Assembly: GCA_019234035.1 (NCBI GenBank) | Contig: JAFALX010000163.1 | Span: 1-20,052, forward strand | Length of the DNA stretch: 20,052 nt | Direction: 5' to 3' | Source of the DNA: Candidatus Dormiibacterota bacterium | Lineage (GTDB): Bacteria; Chloroflexota; Dormibacteria; Aeolococcales; Aeolococcaceae | Shown here: positions 1 to 7,921 of the stretch, in pieces | How positions within the stretch are numbered: the first letter of the stretch is position 1 | Layout: each line of letters begins with the position of its first letter | The notes under the pieces: model-generated | The model's database searches: none | What the model was told of the DNA's origin: nothing | Seen by the model: only the letters and a program-made list of their open reading frames with translations | Translations under genes and position numbers: made by a program

Positions 1-194
1 CGTTGCTGTGGCGTGAGGGTGATGACGGTGGCAGGACGAGGCATGCGCCGATCATCGACGATATCTTGTTGCCGTGCTCACCTATTCATGAATCAAAGGA
101 CTAGGAATCGCTATTGGCATGTCGCGGCGAAGCGGGGATCATGTCGCACATGGGCCCCGGATGAGCTGGCTAAGGTCGGAGGAGGAAGCCACGG
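1..194. other. Left-edge non-coding stretch upstream of the 203-aa gene
   Basis: I see no convincing gene here. The stretch is visibly more AT-rich than the centre of the window, especially around 60-120. It ends in a strong Shine-Dalgarno run (GGAGGAGG, about 178-185) that serves the ATG at 195. A reading frame open from position 13 has a composition unlike the neighbouring proteins and I do not accept it. I could not fix a promoter with confidence. Confidence 0.5.
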
Positions 195-806
195 ATGGCC
201 AGAACGCGAGCCGCGTCGTTCAGAGTCGCCATTGAAGGAGAGCCGGTCAGTATTTCCTGCGGTCGAGGCGTCTGCTGGCTCGTCTACCCGCGTGGCTTTC
301 TGTCGCTCCAGCTTTCCAATGGCGAGGTGGTCACGGATCCCGGGGATGATCTCGAGACGATGCGGGAGACTCTAGGAGGCGATGTCGGCGAGTGGCGTGA
401 CGAGCACGGCTGCTCTTGGCGTTTTTCTCTCGAGCCCTGGCGCAGCACGGATGGCAAGTCCTACAGAGTCATGGTGCAATTCGTGGACAGCCGGGCGCGA
501 TCAGCTCAAGGGCTGTTCTCGTCGTGGCCAACCCTCCGCGAGTTGCGCGCGCAACTTGCTCGAGATGATGGCTTCCTTCGCGCTCCGGACGGTGGGTATT
601 ACTGCCCGTCTCTGGAATGGTGGACGGATGCCGACCCTGATCGTCTGCGATTCCAACCCGTCTTCTGGAGCAAGCCCGGCATGAGTTGGTGGCACCAACA
701 GACATGGCGGTTGTATGACGCCGAGGTGACGAGGCGTCTAACCCGCAAGAACGGTGTCCCTCCCCCGCCGCAGCCGAGCATTCCGCCGTCTACTCGTGAG
801 GGCTAG
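195..806 (+). CDS. Hypothetical protein, 203 aa, Trp-rich
   Basis: I do not recognise the family. The ATG at 195 is chosen because GGAGGAGG lies about 9 nt upstream, an excellent ribosome-binding site. The product is soluble-looking: no signal peptide and no membrane segment. It is rich in Trp, with a GMSWWHQQTW stretch and a WRF segment. The N-terminal half alternates hydrophobic and polar residues like a beta-rich fold; the last 20 residues are Pro/Arg-rich and probably disordered. It runs convergent with the zinc-ribbon-like gene 790-1092 and overlaps its 3' end by 17 nt, so both may be accessory genes acquired together. The function is unknown. The call as a real gene rests on the RBS and the long open frame. 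Confidence 0.6.
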   Translation: MARTRAASFRVAIEGEPVSISCGRGVCWLVYPRGFLSLQLSNGEVVTDPGDDLETMRETLGGDVGEWRDEHGCSWRFSLEPWRSTDGKSYRVMVQFVDSRARSAQGLFSSWPTLRELRAQLARDDGFLRAPDGGYYCPSLEWWTDADPDRLRFQPVFWSKPGMSWWHQQTWRLYDAEVTRRLTRKNGVPPPPQPSIPPSTREG

Positions 807-1092
807 GAGGGTGCTCGCCCCCAACGAGTGTCCAGTTGAACCGCGAAGTGAAGTCGCGGGCGCAATCGGCGCAAACCCAGTGGTAGTCGTCTTGGCCACT
901 TGGGCCCCTGCCTTGAACCGCGTACCCCGCATGGAGCGCACCGGCGACCTCGTCACGACGCACGAATTTGGCCCAGCAGAAAGCGCAGTGGTCGTGCTCC
1001 CACTCTGGGCTCCACTCCCGATACTGCTTCCAGACGAGGGTGGCGCCGATCAGGTACTTGTCCTGTCCCGTTAGACGCCAGTCGTCGCCCAT
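790..1092 (-). CDS. Small conserved-type protein with a CxxC...CxxC zinc-ribbon pattern
   Basis: This 100-aa protein opens with DDWRLTGQDKYL and carries an HDHCAFCWAKF motif (C36, C39) and a VCADC motif (C74, C77). The two CxxC pairs are about 35 residues apart, which looks like a single zinc-binding ribbon. From memory, small unnamed proteins of the pattern 'DWRLxxQxxYL...W.HDHCxFCW.KF...YHW.C..C' are widespread in bacteria, but I know no assigned function. The ATG at 1092 gives the family-like N-terminus; the RBS in front of it is weak. It is convergent with the 203-aa gene and shares 17 nt with its end. A role in defence or immunity is possible from context only and is not shown. Confidence 0.7.
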   Translation of the reverse strand: MGDDWRLTGQDKYLIGATLVWKQYREWSPEWEHDHCAFCWAKFVRRDEVAGALHAGYAVQGRGPSGQDDYHWVCADCARDFTSRFNWTLVGGEHPPSPHE

Positions 1093-1311
1093 CGTCCGAT
1101 GCTCTCACGGCCACGACGGTGGAGATGCAGTTCGGCCAGCCGAGGATCGTCTCACCACTTGAACGCGCCGACGCTGAGTCTGCGGATCCGTCTCCATCGC
1201 CCGCATCATCGCCTTTCCAAGATGCCCATCGCCAACAAGCGAAAACGGTGCGGCACAGACGGTCAGGAAGCCGAGGGCATCGGTGGGGGCCGGTAGAGTC
1301 ATGCTCTCAGG

Positions 1312-1599
1312 GTGCTGACAGCGAACATCGTCACGATCATCGCCATCGTCACTGTGGCGGCTCTGGTCGCCCTGGTGGCGATTGTGTCGCCGGAGGCTAG
1401 GCGCCGACGGCGAGCCTTGCCAATTCGGCAAGTCCGGCGCGGTCAACGGTTTATTGCTGTGTGCGGGTCGCTGCTTATCGCACTCACGGTCGCGCTGCTG
1501 ATTCTTAGACACGAGGACAAGCTGTGGCCGACCGAACTATCCGTGGGCTGCCTTGCGTTGCTCACAGCTGCGCTGCTACCACGCCTGTATGCGCGTTGA
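1312..1599 (+). CDS. Possible small integral membrane protein, 95 aa
   Basis: The frame begins with GTG at 1312 and encodes three hydrophobic segments at about residues 6-25, 47-65 and 75-90. The loop between the first two is very basic (RRRRR near residue 30), consistent with a cytoplasmic loop. This regular hydrophobic-basic pattern is hard to obtain by chance and is the main evidence for coding. Against it, no clear Shine-Dalgarno sequence stands in front of the GTG, an overlapping minus-strand frame also exists, and I recognise no family. The next gene is the convergent toxin. The function is unknown. Confidence 0.4.
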   Translation: MLTANIVTIIAIVTVAALVALVAIVSPEARRRRRALPIRQVRRGQRFIAVCGSLLIALTVALLILRHEDKLWPTELSVGCLALLTAALLPRLYAR

Positions 1600-1753
1600 G
1601 GCGCGCCGAGGTGAACCGGTGAGCCGGGCGAAAGGGTCTCACGAGGCGCGATAGCTGCCGATGACCGACGGATCAGAGTCACGGTGGGCGTCGCTCCGAA
1701 TTGTAGAAAGCCGTGCGTCCCGAAGGGCCGCTGACCGCGCCGGACCGGCCGAC
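1600..1753. other. Intergenic stretch between convergent genes, no recognisable element
   Basis: This gap separates the end of the small membrane protein from the 3' end of the toxin gene. I see only a short, weak inverted repeat (GTGAG at 1619 with CTCAC at 1638) and no U-tract terminator. Nothing coding is convincing. Confidence 0.4.
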
Positions 1754-2257
1754 CTACGGGCGGCGACGTTGATGGCGGCCGGCAGAGCGGGCTCGGCCCT
1801 CAGGGCGGTGCCTCGTGTCTGAACGATGCGGCCAAACCTCACGCATCGCGTCAGCGAAGATGCCGTAGACGAAAGGGCCCACACGGGATGACACGACATT
1901 TGCGATCACGCGCTCGTGTCGCAGGAAGCGCTCGGCTTGCTCAGTGGCGGACAGGCTCTGAGACATGAGCAAGAACACCTGCGTCTGCGCCTCCTGGATC
2001 GCGATGATCTGCGGACTTGGTTGACCGCCCGGTTGCGGGGTGAGGATGGCCTTGTCCTTGGTCAACACGACAAGCCCGCCCTCCCCGCAATCGCGAAGCC
2101 AGGGAGGGTCTTCCTTGCGCTGGGCATCCTCCTCTCCGTACACCTCCGACATCGTCCGCACTGACCAGCCACGAGCGCGTAGCTCTTCGGCTATCTGGTG
2201 GCGTCCGAGGCTGCGATCAATGAAGAACTCAGGCGGCCTTGGCGCGGTAGGAGACAC
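1754..2257 (-). CDS. VapC45-like PIN-fold toxin of a type II toxin-antitoxin pair
   Basis: This is probably a ribonuclease toxin with a PIN-like fold. The core starts at residue 10 with EFFIDRSLGRHQIAEELRA, followed by an acidic stretch YGEEDAQ (about 40-46) and LVVLTKDKAI (about 62-71). D14, E42-D44 and D68 are the likely metal-binding acidic residues. This FIDRSLG...LTKDKAI layout is that of VapC45/DUF5615-like toxins. GTG at 2257 is chosen as start because GGAGG lies 9 nt upstream; the frame is open further, to a TTG at 2293, without an RBS. The gene overlaps the antitoxin by 29 nt, so translation is coupled. The final 20 residues are Arg-rich and atypical. At 167 aa it is longer than the usual 130-150 aa for such toxins. 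Confidence 0.72.
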   Translation of the reverse strand: MSPTAPRPPEFFIDRSLGRHQIAEELRARGWSVRTMSEVYGEEDAQRKEDPPWLRDCGEGGLVVLTKDKAILTPQPGGQPSPQIIAIQEAQTQVFLLMSQSLSATEQAERFLRHERVIANVVSSRVGPFVYGIFADAMREVWPHRSDTRHRPEGRARSAGRHQRRRP

Positions 2258-2849
2258 GGACGACGTCCTCCACCTCGTCGGGTGAGACGCCAAAATCCTC
2301 AGCGATCTCGTTGATGGGGTCCCCTCCCACGAATCGTCCGACGAGGTCCTCAGCGCGCGCGTCGCCGCTTACGACAATGGGCCGACCATAGGCACGATTG
2401 ATATCGACAATCACGTCAGCAACCGCGAACCCCGGAAGGTGGATCCGCTCCGGCCATTCGTCGGAGTCGCGCTGGATGCGCTTGAGGTACTCCTCGACGA
2501 TCTTCTGGAACACCGTCTGGCCTGAACGAACCTCTGTGAGCACGCGACGGACGTCGTCACCAGCGCTGGCTGCGTAGTTGAAGAGAACTTCTCGCCCATC
2601 GGTGTACAGATGGCCGCTGGCCAGCGCGTAGTCCACGCCGACCTCTGCCTTGAGCAGTTCTAGAGCGGGACGGATCCGCTGCATCGGTACGCCTGCGTCC
2701 CGGAAGCTCCTTAGTACGTATGCCTCCGCCAGTCCAATAAAGGCGAGTGCGGGAACGCCGCGCTCGAAAGAGACTGAGCTGACGAGGGTTCGTCCGTCCG
2801 CGGTGCGATCCCGAGCCCAGTGAGCGAGTGTCGACGCAGGGAGTCCCAA
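2229..2849 (-). CDS. DUF433/MerR-type antitoxin (VapB45-like), start codon uncertain
   Basis: The C-terminal third is a DUF433 domain: YGRPIVVSGDARAEDLVGRF, then INEIAEDFGVSPDEVEDVVR, the helix-turn-helix of this antitoxin class. The middle region is of the type seen in VapB45-like proteins. The protein should neutralise the downstream toxin and repress the operon. The coordinates given use the first conventional start (TTG 2849), but that cuts through a MerR-like helix: the frame remains open upstream and reads FTLREASEYLGLPASTLAHW across it. No ATG, GTG or TTG occurs further upstream before the in-frame stop at 2988. GAGGAGG (2957-2963) instead precedes an ATC at 2951 and an ATT at 2945. 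A start at 2951 would give about 240 aa. Confidence 0.75.
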   Translation of the reverse strand: MGLPASTLAHWARDRTADGRTLVSSVSFERGVPALAFIGLAEAYVLRSFRDAGVPMQRIRPALELLKAEVGVDYALASGHLYTDGREVLFNYAASAGDDVRRVLTEVRSGQTVFQKIVEEYLKRIQRDSDEWPERIHLPGFAVADVIVDINRAYGRPIVVSGDARAEDLVGRFVGGDPINEIAEDFGVSPDEVEDVVRVSYRAKAA

Positions 2850-2956
2850 GTATTCGGACGCCTCCCGCAGCGTGAACAGGGCCCTGGACTGCCGCGGATC
2901 GTGTGGCTCCAGCGGAGGGATCCGGACACTTGTAGCTGGACTAATGACGATGGTGA

Positions 2957-2963
2957 CCTCCTC
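2957..2963 (-). promoter_or_regulatory. Strong Shine-Dalgarno sequence with no canonical start codon after it
   Basis: On the minus strand GAGGAGG is followed after five bases by ATC and after eleven by ATT, both in the antitoxin frame. It sits between the SOS box and the antitoxin coding frame, exactly where the antitoxin RBS should be. It suggests translation from a rare start codon (ATC or ATT), or a base error in the sequence. Confidence 0.5.
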
Positions 2964-3003
2964 AGAGCTCCCATTGTGCCCGGCAGGCTAGAGTGGTGGC
3001 ATA

Positions 3004-3015
3004 GAACATATGTTC
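3004..3015 (-). promoter_or_regulatory. LexA (SOS) box upstream of the toxin-antitoxin operon
   Basis: GAACATATGTTC is a perfect 12-bp palindrome with the GAAC-N4-GTTC layout of LexA sites in Gram-positive bacteria and Actinobacteria. Read with its flanks on the plus strand (A before, C after) it agrees with the Bacillus consensus CGAACRNRYGTTYC at 13 of 14 positions. It lies about 40 bp before the antitoxin RBS, where LexA binding would block RNA polymerase. The only gene it can serve is the minus-strand antitoxin-toxin operon, because the gene on the other side (aroA) also reads leftward and ends there. The site is seen; binding by LexA is inferred. Confidence 0.7.
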
Positions 3016-3230
3016 CCAGACTATAAGCCGCAGTCCGCAACGAGCGCGTGCCTTTGGGAACGGGCAGGCGTCTCCAGCATCCTCCGGCCAACGGGTGAAA
3101 ACGATGAGGATCACCAGTTGGGGTGATGCAGACACGATCGTCGGCGATAGACCGGCGAGCGAGGTGGCGCACGCATGTGCTGGCAAGCTTCTGGGCGTAA
3201 ACCTTGTGAGCAACCGGGAAGGCGTCCTGA
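3016..3230. other. Intergenic stretch between aroA end and the SOS-controlled operon
   Basis: This gap of about 215 bp holds the upstream promoter region of the toxin-antitoxin operon and the 3' flank of aroA. A weak minus-strand -10-like TATAGT stands just upstream of the SOS box. I find no clear rho-independent terminator after aroA, no tRNA and no convincing small gene. Confidence 0.4.
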
Positions 3231-4523
3231 TCAGCTGAGCGCGTGGCGCAGCGCGTCGAAGAACCCAGGAAACGAGACCGACGCCGCCTCGGCGCCCGCG
3301 ATATGGCAGTCACCCTCGCGTGCGAGGGCGGCGGCGACCGCCCATGCCATCGCAAGGCGGTGGTCGCCGTGCGAATCGAGGTGCGCGCCATGCAGCTGCG
3401 AGGGACCTGTGACGACGAGGCCGTCGCTCGTCTCTTCGCATGCGCCGCCCAGGGCGCGCAGGCCATGCGCCACCGCCGCAATGCGGTCGCTCTCCTTCGC
3501 GCGCAGCTCGGCCGCGTCGCGGATCTCGGTCTCCCCGTGCGCCTGCGTCGCGATCACCGCGAGCACGGGCAGCTCGTCGATGCAGCGCACGGTCAGCTCG
3601 CCCGCGATCACCGTCTCGTGCAGGTCGCGTCCGCGCACCGTCACCGCGCCGACGGGTTCGACGCCACCGGCGGGCTCCCCCTCCTCCACCTCGATCTCGG
3701 CGCCCATCGCTATGAGCACATCGAGGAACCCCGTGCGTCCCGGGTTGAGCCCGACACCGTTGCAGCGCATCCGCCATCCCTGCCGCGCCGACGCGAGCGC
3801 GAGAAAGAACGCCGCGGAGCTCACGTCGCCCGGGACGCGGAGCCCGAACGGCTGCGGGTCTCCCGGAGTGACTGTGACACGGCGCCCGTCGATGCCCACG
3901 TCGACACCGCACATGCGCAGAAGCCTTTCGGTATGGTCGCGGGTCGGTAGCGGCTCCTCGACGACCGTGTCGCCATCGGCGGCGAGACCCGCCAGCAGGA
4001 TGGCCGACTTCACCTGCGCGCTCGCCACCTCGGGACGCCATTCCAGCGCGTGCAGCGGACGATGTCCCTGGATCTCCAGGGGGGCGGTGCCGCCGTGCGC
4101 CGTCGCCACCTCGGCGCCCATCGCCCGGAGCGGCTCGGCGACGCGGCGCATCGGCCGGCGGCGCAGCGACGCATCGCCGTCGAGCACCGCGTTGAGGTCA
4201 TGCCCGGCAAGAACTCCGGCGAGCAGGCGCATGGTGCTGCCGGAGTTGCCGCAATCGAGCGGCCCGTCGGGCGTGCGCAGCGTTGCGCCCGCGCCCGAGC
4301 CGTCGAGATAGACACGGCCGCGGCCGAACGCGCGCACCCAGCCCCCGGCGTCACGGAGACAGCGCATCGTCGACTCCACGTCGTCCGCCGGCGAGCAGTT
4401 GCCGATGTAGCTGCGGCCGCGGGCGATGGCGCCGAGGATCAGCGCGCGATGGCTGATCGACTTGTCCCCGGGGACCTCGATCGTCGCGTCGAGGTGCTGG
4501 GCCGGGCCGATCCGCTCGATCAC
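3231..4523 (-). CDS. aroA: 3-phosphoshikimate 1-carboxyvinyltransferase (EPSP synthase)
   Basis: The enzyme joins shikimate-3-phosphate and PEP to make EPSP, the step before chorismate; it is cytoplasmic. The 430 aa match the family length. Visible motifs: VPGDKSISHRAL (K21, S22, R26) for substrate binding, CGNSGSTMRLLAG (about 91-103), RRPMRRVAEPLRAMGA, the catalytic Asp in IDELPVLAVIA, and LRAKESDRI, with SHGDHRLAMA near the C-terminus. The glycine-rich loop reads GNSGSTMRLL rather than the enterobacterial GNAGTAMRPL, which places it nearer the Bacillus-type enzymes. The GTG start at 4523 overlaps the trpA stop as GTGA, so it is the last gene of the trp operon and supplies chorismate precursor to it. 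Confidence 0.96.
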   Translation of the reverse strand: MIERIGPAQHLDATIEVPGDKSISHRALILGAIARGRSYIGNCSPADDVESTMRCLRDAGGWVRAFGRGRVYLDGSGAGATLRTPDGPLDCGNSGSTMRLLAGVLAGHDLNAVLDGDASLRRRPMRRVAEPLRAMGAEVATAHGGTAPLEIQGHRPLHALEWRPEVASAQVKSAILLAGLAADGDTVVEEPLPTRDHTERLLRMCGVDVGIDGRRVTVTPGDPQPFGLRVPGDVSSAAFFLALASARQGWRMRCNGVGLNPGRTGFLDVLIAMGAEIEVEEGEPAGGVEPVGAVTVRGRDLHETVIAGELTVRCIDELPVLAVIATQAHGETEIRDAAELRAKESDRIAAVAHGLRALGGACEETSDGLVVTGPSQLHGAHLDSHGDHRLAMAWAVAAALAREGDCHIAGAEAASVSFPGFFDALRHALS

Positions 4524-5323
4524 CCGTGCAGCATGGAGCGCAGAAATCGCGCCGCCGCGCCAGCCGCGTCCTGCTCGTCCCGCTCGATGGCGTCGATCAG
4601 CGCACTGCCCACCGCGGCCGCCTCGCAGTGCCCGCGCAGCTGCTCAAGATGCTCGTGCGTGCGCAACCCGAAGCCGAGGGCGCGCGGCAGCGGCGTGCAG
4701 GCGCGCACTCGGTCCAGCAGCTGCAGCGCCTCCGCAGCCAGCGCGGCACGGGCGCCGGTCACTCCGGTCACCGCGACGCAGTACACAAACCCCGACGCGT
4801 GCGCGGCGATGTGCGCGAGACGCGAGCCGGTGGTGGTCGGCGCGACCAGAGGAATGAAGGCGAGGCCGTGCGCGTGCGCCACGTCGCGCACGTCACCCGC
4901 CTCGTCGTCGGGGAGATCGGGCACGATGAGCCCGTCGGCGCCAGCCGCGCGCAGGTCGGCCATGAACGCCGCCGGACCGTACGCCAGGATCGGGTTGACG
5001 TAGGTCATCGGCGCCAGCGGGATGGTGACGCCCGCCTCCCGTGCCGCGCGGATCTGGCGGACAGCGATGTGCAGCGTCATGCCGTTGCGCAGGGCGCGAG
5101 TCCCGGAGCGCTGGATCGTCGGCCCGTCGGCGAGCGGGTCGCTGAACGGGATGCCGACCTCGGCGGCGAGGCAGCCGGTCTCCTGCGCCGCGATGAGCAG
5201 CGGGACAGTGGATTCGAGGGCCGGAAAGCCCGCCGTGAAATACGGAATCAGCCCCGGAAGCGCATCGGTCTCCCGCGCTGCGAACGCGTCCGCGAATCGC
5301 GTGCCGGGGGCGGCGACGCTCAC
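4520..5323 (-). CDS. trpA: Tryptophan synthase alpha chain
   Basis: It cleaves indole-3-glycerol phosphate to indole and glyceraldehyde-3-phosphate and passes indole to TrpB in the alpha2-beta2 complex. The 267-aa TIM-barrel shows the signature [17 protein letters not shown], with catalytic E55 and D66 (E49 and D60 of the E. coli enzyme), [12 protein letters not shown] and the phosphate-binding loop near the C-terminus (GFGLRTHEH). The frame is open far upstream through trpB, but the GTG at 5323, overlapping the trpB stop as GTGA, gives a family-like N-terminus (TRFADAFAA...[10 protein letters not shown]). The downstream end overlaps the aroA start by 4 nt. Confidence 0.96.
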   Translation of the reverse strand: MSVAAPGTRFADAFAARETDALPGLIPYFTAGFPALESTVPLLIAAQETGCLAAEVGIPFSDPLADGPTIQRSGTRALRNGMTLHIAVRQIRAAREAGVTIPLAPMTYVNPILAYGPAAFMADLRAAGADGLIVPDLPDDEAGDVRDVAHAHGLAFIPLVAPTTTGSRLAHIAAHASGFVYCVAVTGVTGARAALAAEALQLLDRVRACTPLPRALGFGLRTHEHLEQLRGHCEAAAVGSALIDAIERDEQDAAGAAARFLRSMLHG

Positions 5324-6504
5324 CCGAGCGGGCTCTCTCGCACGGTGTCGATGTCCTTGTCGCCGCGGCCGCTGAGGCAGACGACCACGAGGTCGTCCGC
5401 GCTGCGCTGCTCCGCCAGGCGCGCCGCCACGTGCAGCGCGTGCGCCGACTCCAGCGCCGGGATGATCCCCTCGAGCCGCGTCAGGCGGTGAAACGCTGCC
5501 AGCGCATCGGTGTCGGTCGCCGATTCGTATCGCGCCCGTCCGCTGTCGCGCAGCATGCTGTGCTCCGGGCCGACACCCGGGTAGTCGAGCCCCGCGCTGA
5601 TGGAGTGTGTGACCTCCACCTGCCCGTCGCCGTCCTGCATCAGGTAGCTGCGCGATCCGTGGAGCACGCCGGGCCTGCCGCGGGACAGCGGCGCGGCGTG
5701 CTCGCCGCTGTCCAGTCCGCGGCCGGCGGCCTCGACGCCCACGAGCTCGACATCCTCGTCCTCGACGAACGCCGTGAACATCCCGATCGCGTTGCTGCCG
5801 CCGCCGACGCACGCGACGACGCACGACGGCAGCCGCCCGAAGCGGCGCCGCGTCTCGGCGCGCGTCTCGTCTCCGATGACGCGCTGCAGGCGCCGCACCA
5901 GCGTGGGATACGGATGCGGCCCGACCGCGCTGCCGATGACGTAGTGCGTGTCCCGCACGTTGGTCACCCAGTCGCGGATCGCCTCGTTGGTGGCGTCCTT
6001 GAGTGTCGCGCTGCCGCTGTCGACCGGCACGACCTCGGCGCCGAGCAGCTCCATCTTGTAGACGTTGAGCGCCTGGCGGCGCATGTCCTCGCGGCCCATG
6101 TAGACGATGCATCGCAGGCCCAGACAGGCGCACGCGGTCGCGGTCGCCAGACCGTGCTGGCCCGCGCCGGTCTCCGCGATGATGCGCTGCTTGCCCATGC
6201 GCACCGCGAGCAGCACCTGCCCCAGCGCGTTGTTGAGCTTGTGCGCGCCGGTGTGCAGCAGGTCCTCGCGCTTCAGCCAGATCTGCGCGCCGCCGTTGAC
6301 GGCGCTGAGCCGGCGCGCGTGGTGCATCGGCGTGGGCCGGCCGGCGTAGTCGTGCAGCCACGTGGCGAGCTCGGCCAGAAAGGCGGCGTCGCTCAGCGCC
6401 GCGTCCATCGACTGCTCGAGCTCTTCGAGCGCGGGCACGAGCGTCTCCGGCACGTAGGCGCCGCCGTACGAGCCGAAACGTCCGCGAGCCGCTGCGGTGC
6501 TCAT
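5320..6504 (-). CDS. trpB: Tryptophan synthase beta chain
   Basis: This PLP enzyme condenses indole with serine to give tryptophan. The 394 aa start at the ATG that overlaps the trpF stop (ATGA). Visible features are the N-terminal [15 protein letters not shown], the PLP lysine K89 in [13 protein letters not shown], catalytic E111 in [11 protein letters not shown], and the phosphate-binding loop [12 protein letters not shown]. These are the hallmarks of the TrpB1 type that pairs with TrpA, consistent with trpA following directly. No unusual residues were noticed. Confidence 0.97.
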   Translation of the reverse strand: MSTAAARGRFGSYGGAYVPETLVPALEELEQSMDAALSDAAFLAELATWLHDYAGRPTPMHHARRLSAVNGGAQIWLKREDLLHTGAHKLNNALGQVLLAVRMGKQRIIAETGAGQHGLATATACACLGLRCIVYMGREDMRRQALNVYKMELLGAEVVPVDSGSATLKDATNEAIRDWVTNVRDTHYVIGSAVGPHPYPTLVRRLQRVIGDETRAETRRRFGRLPSCVVACVGGGSNAIGMFTAFVEDEDVELVGVEAAGRGLDSGEHAAPLSRGRPGVLHGSRSYLMQDGDGQVEVTHSISAGLDYPGVGPEHSMLRDSGRARYESATDTDALAAFHRLTRLEGIIPALESAHALHVAARLAEQRSADDLVVVCLSGRGDKDIDTVRESPLG

Positions 6505-7130
6505 GCGGCGACCGCCGTGGCGTCCGCCGCGCGCGCATTGCGCACGAACGCGGCGACGAGCTCGGCGTCCTTCACGCCGGGCGCGCTCTCGAGGCCGCTC
6601 GACGCGTCGACACCGCGCGGACGCACCGTGCGCACCGCCTCGGCGACGGTGTCAGGGCGCAGACCGCCGGCGAGGATCACCGGACGGTGCCGCGCCACCT
6701 CGGCGGCGATCTCCAGCGGCAGCGCGATCCCGGTGCCGCCCGGGAGTCTCCTCGGGGGCGCGTCGATGAGCGCGAGACAGTCCGGCCACCACTGCATCGT
6801 GTAGCCCGCGTTCGCGTCGAGCACGTTGATGCCGGGGATGACCGGAACGGAGCCGGCCAGTGCGAGTCTGCGGTCGAGTATGCCGTGCACCTGGACCCCG
6901 GCGAGACGGTAGCGATCCGCCGCGTCATCGACGTCACCCAGCGTCGGCTGCACGAACACGCCGACGACATCGGCGCGGTTCCCCACGGCCGAGCGCACGG
7001 CACGGGCGGCGGCATCGTCCGCGTAGCGCACGCTGGCCCGTTCGAACACGATGCCGATCCAATCGGCCCCCGCGGCGATGGCAACCTCGGCAATCGCCGG
7101 TGTGCGCACGCCGCAGACCTTGACGATCAC
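6501..7130 (-). CDS. trpF: Phosphoribosylanthranilate isomerase
   Basis: It converts phosphoribosylanthranilate to the carboxyphenylamino-deoxyribulose phosphate used by TrpC. GTG at 7130 is preferred over a longer frame to 7169 because it overlaps the trpC stop (GTGA) and gives the normal N-terminus [10 protein letters not shown], with catalytic C6. The general acid D123 sits in ALIDAPP, followed by [23 protein letters not shown] and [16 protein letters not shown], all typical of the family. The 209-aa length is standard. The SPR loop found in most homologues reads SVR here (33-35), a small deviation. Confidence 0.95.
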   Translation of the reverse strand: MIVKVCGVRTPAIAEVAIAAGADWIGIVFERASVRYADDAAARAVRSAVGNRADVVGVFVQPTLGDVDDAADRYRLAGVQVHGILDRRLALAGSVPVIPGINVLDANAGYTMQWWPDCLALIDAPPRRLPGGTGIALPLEIAAEVARHRPVILAGGLRPDTVAEAVRTVRPRGVDASSGLESAPGVKDAELVAAFVRNARAADATAVAA

Positions 7131-7921
7131 GCGGCCGCCTCTCGTGCCGCGACGACCATCGCGGCGCACGCGGCAACGGGATCGGCGGCGCGCATCAGCA
7201 CCTCACCGAGCAGGACGGCGTCCGCGCCCTCGAGCACCAGCCGCGCCGCGTCCGCAGGCTCGCGAATTCCCGACTCGCTGATGCAGACAATGGAATCCGG
7301 CACCAGCGAGCGCAACCGTCCGAACGTCGACAGGTCGGTGCGCAGCGTGCGCAGGTCACGGTTGTTGATGCCGATGCACTCGACGTCGCTGTCGAGCGCG
7401 CGCGCCAGCTCCGCCTCATCGTGCACCTCGACGATCGCGTGCCCGTGCGCGCGACGCACGGCGTCCAGGCACGCGTCGAGCAGCGCGCCGTCGAGCAGCG
7501 CCACGATCAGCAGCACCCAGTCGGCGCCGGCGACGCGCGCCTCGGCGATCTGCACCGGATCCACCACGAAGTCCTTGCGCAGCACCGGGATCTGCACCGC
7601 GCCGTGCACGGCGTCGAGGTCGTCCAGCGAACCGCCGAAATCAACGGCGTCGGTGAGCACCGAGATCGCCGCCGCTCCGGCGTGCGCATACCCGCGCGCC
7701 ACCGCTGCGGGATCGAGCGCGCTGCGCAGCTCTCCCCCGCTGGGCGAGCGCCGCTTCATCTCCGCGATCACCGTGCCGCCCGTCAGAGCGGCGCGCAGGT
7801 CGCGAGCATGCGGCAGGGCCTCCGCCTTCGCCCACAGTCCCGCGGCGGCGCAGCGGAGCTCCTCCGCCTCTCGCGCCTTGCGAGCAGCGATCGGCGTCAG
7901 CGCACCGAGATCGACGTTCAT
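7127..7921 (-). CDS. trpC: Indole-3-glycerol phosphate synthase
   Basis: It performs the ring closure and decarboxylation that produce indole-3-glycerol phosphate. The 264-aa TIM-barrel carries VIAEMKRRSPSGG (E54, K56, S59-S61), VLRKDFVVD (catalytic K116), IVEVHDEAEL (E165), GINNRDLRTL (N186, N187) and ISESGI (E216), all in the expected order. The ATG at 7921 overlaps the trpG stop (ATGA), and its own stop overlaps the trpF GTG. It is a stand-alone enzyme, not fused to trpF as in enterobacteria. Confidence 0.96.
   Translation of the reverse strand: MNVDLGALTPIAARKAREAEELRCAAAGLWAKAEALPHARDLRAALTGGTVIAEMKRRSPSGGELRSALDPAAVARGYAHAGAAAISVLTDAVDFGGSLDDLDAVHGAVQIPVLRKDFVVDPVQIAEARVAGADWVLLIVALLDGALLDACLDAVRRAHGHAIVEVHDEAELARALDSDVECIGINNRDLRTLRTDLSTFGRLRSLVPDSIVCISESGIREPADAARLVLEGADAVLLGEVLMRAADPVAACAAMVVAAREAAA

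Noticed and set aside
1105..1302. Possible small minus-strand protein starting MTLPAPTD upstream of the zinc-ribbon-like gene
   Set aside because: No Shine-Dalgarno sequence, no family, and an Arg-rich tail; it overlaps other open frames. It remains possible but is not supported.
3061..3230. tRNA or small RNA between aroA and the toxin-antitoxin operon
   Set aside because: No T-loop motif, acceptor stem or terminator could be found by eye.
4520..6538. A 672-codon open frame suggesting a fused protein ending in TrpA
   Set aside because: The upstream two thirds is the trpA frame running out of phase through trpB and is Arg/Ala-rich noise; trpB has its own clear frame and trpA a coupled GTG start.
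5431..6804. A 457-codon plus-strand open frame opposite trpB and trpF
   Set aside because: Composition is Arg/Ala/Val repeat noise typical of antisense frames; both minus-strand genes have complete motifs.
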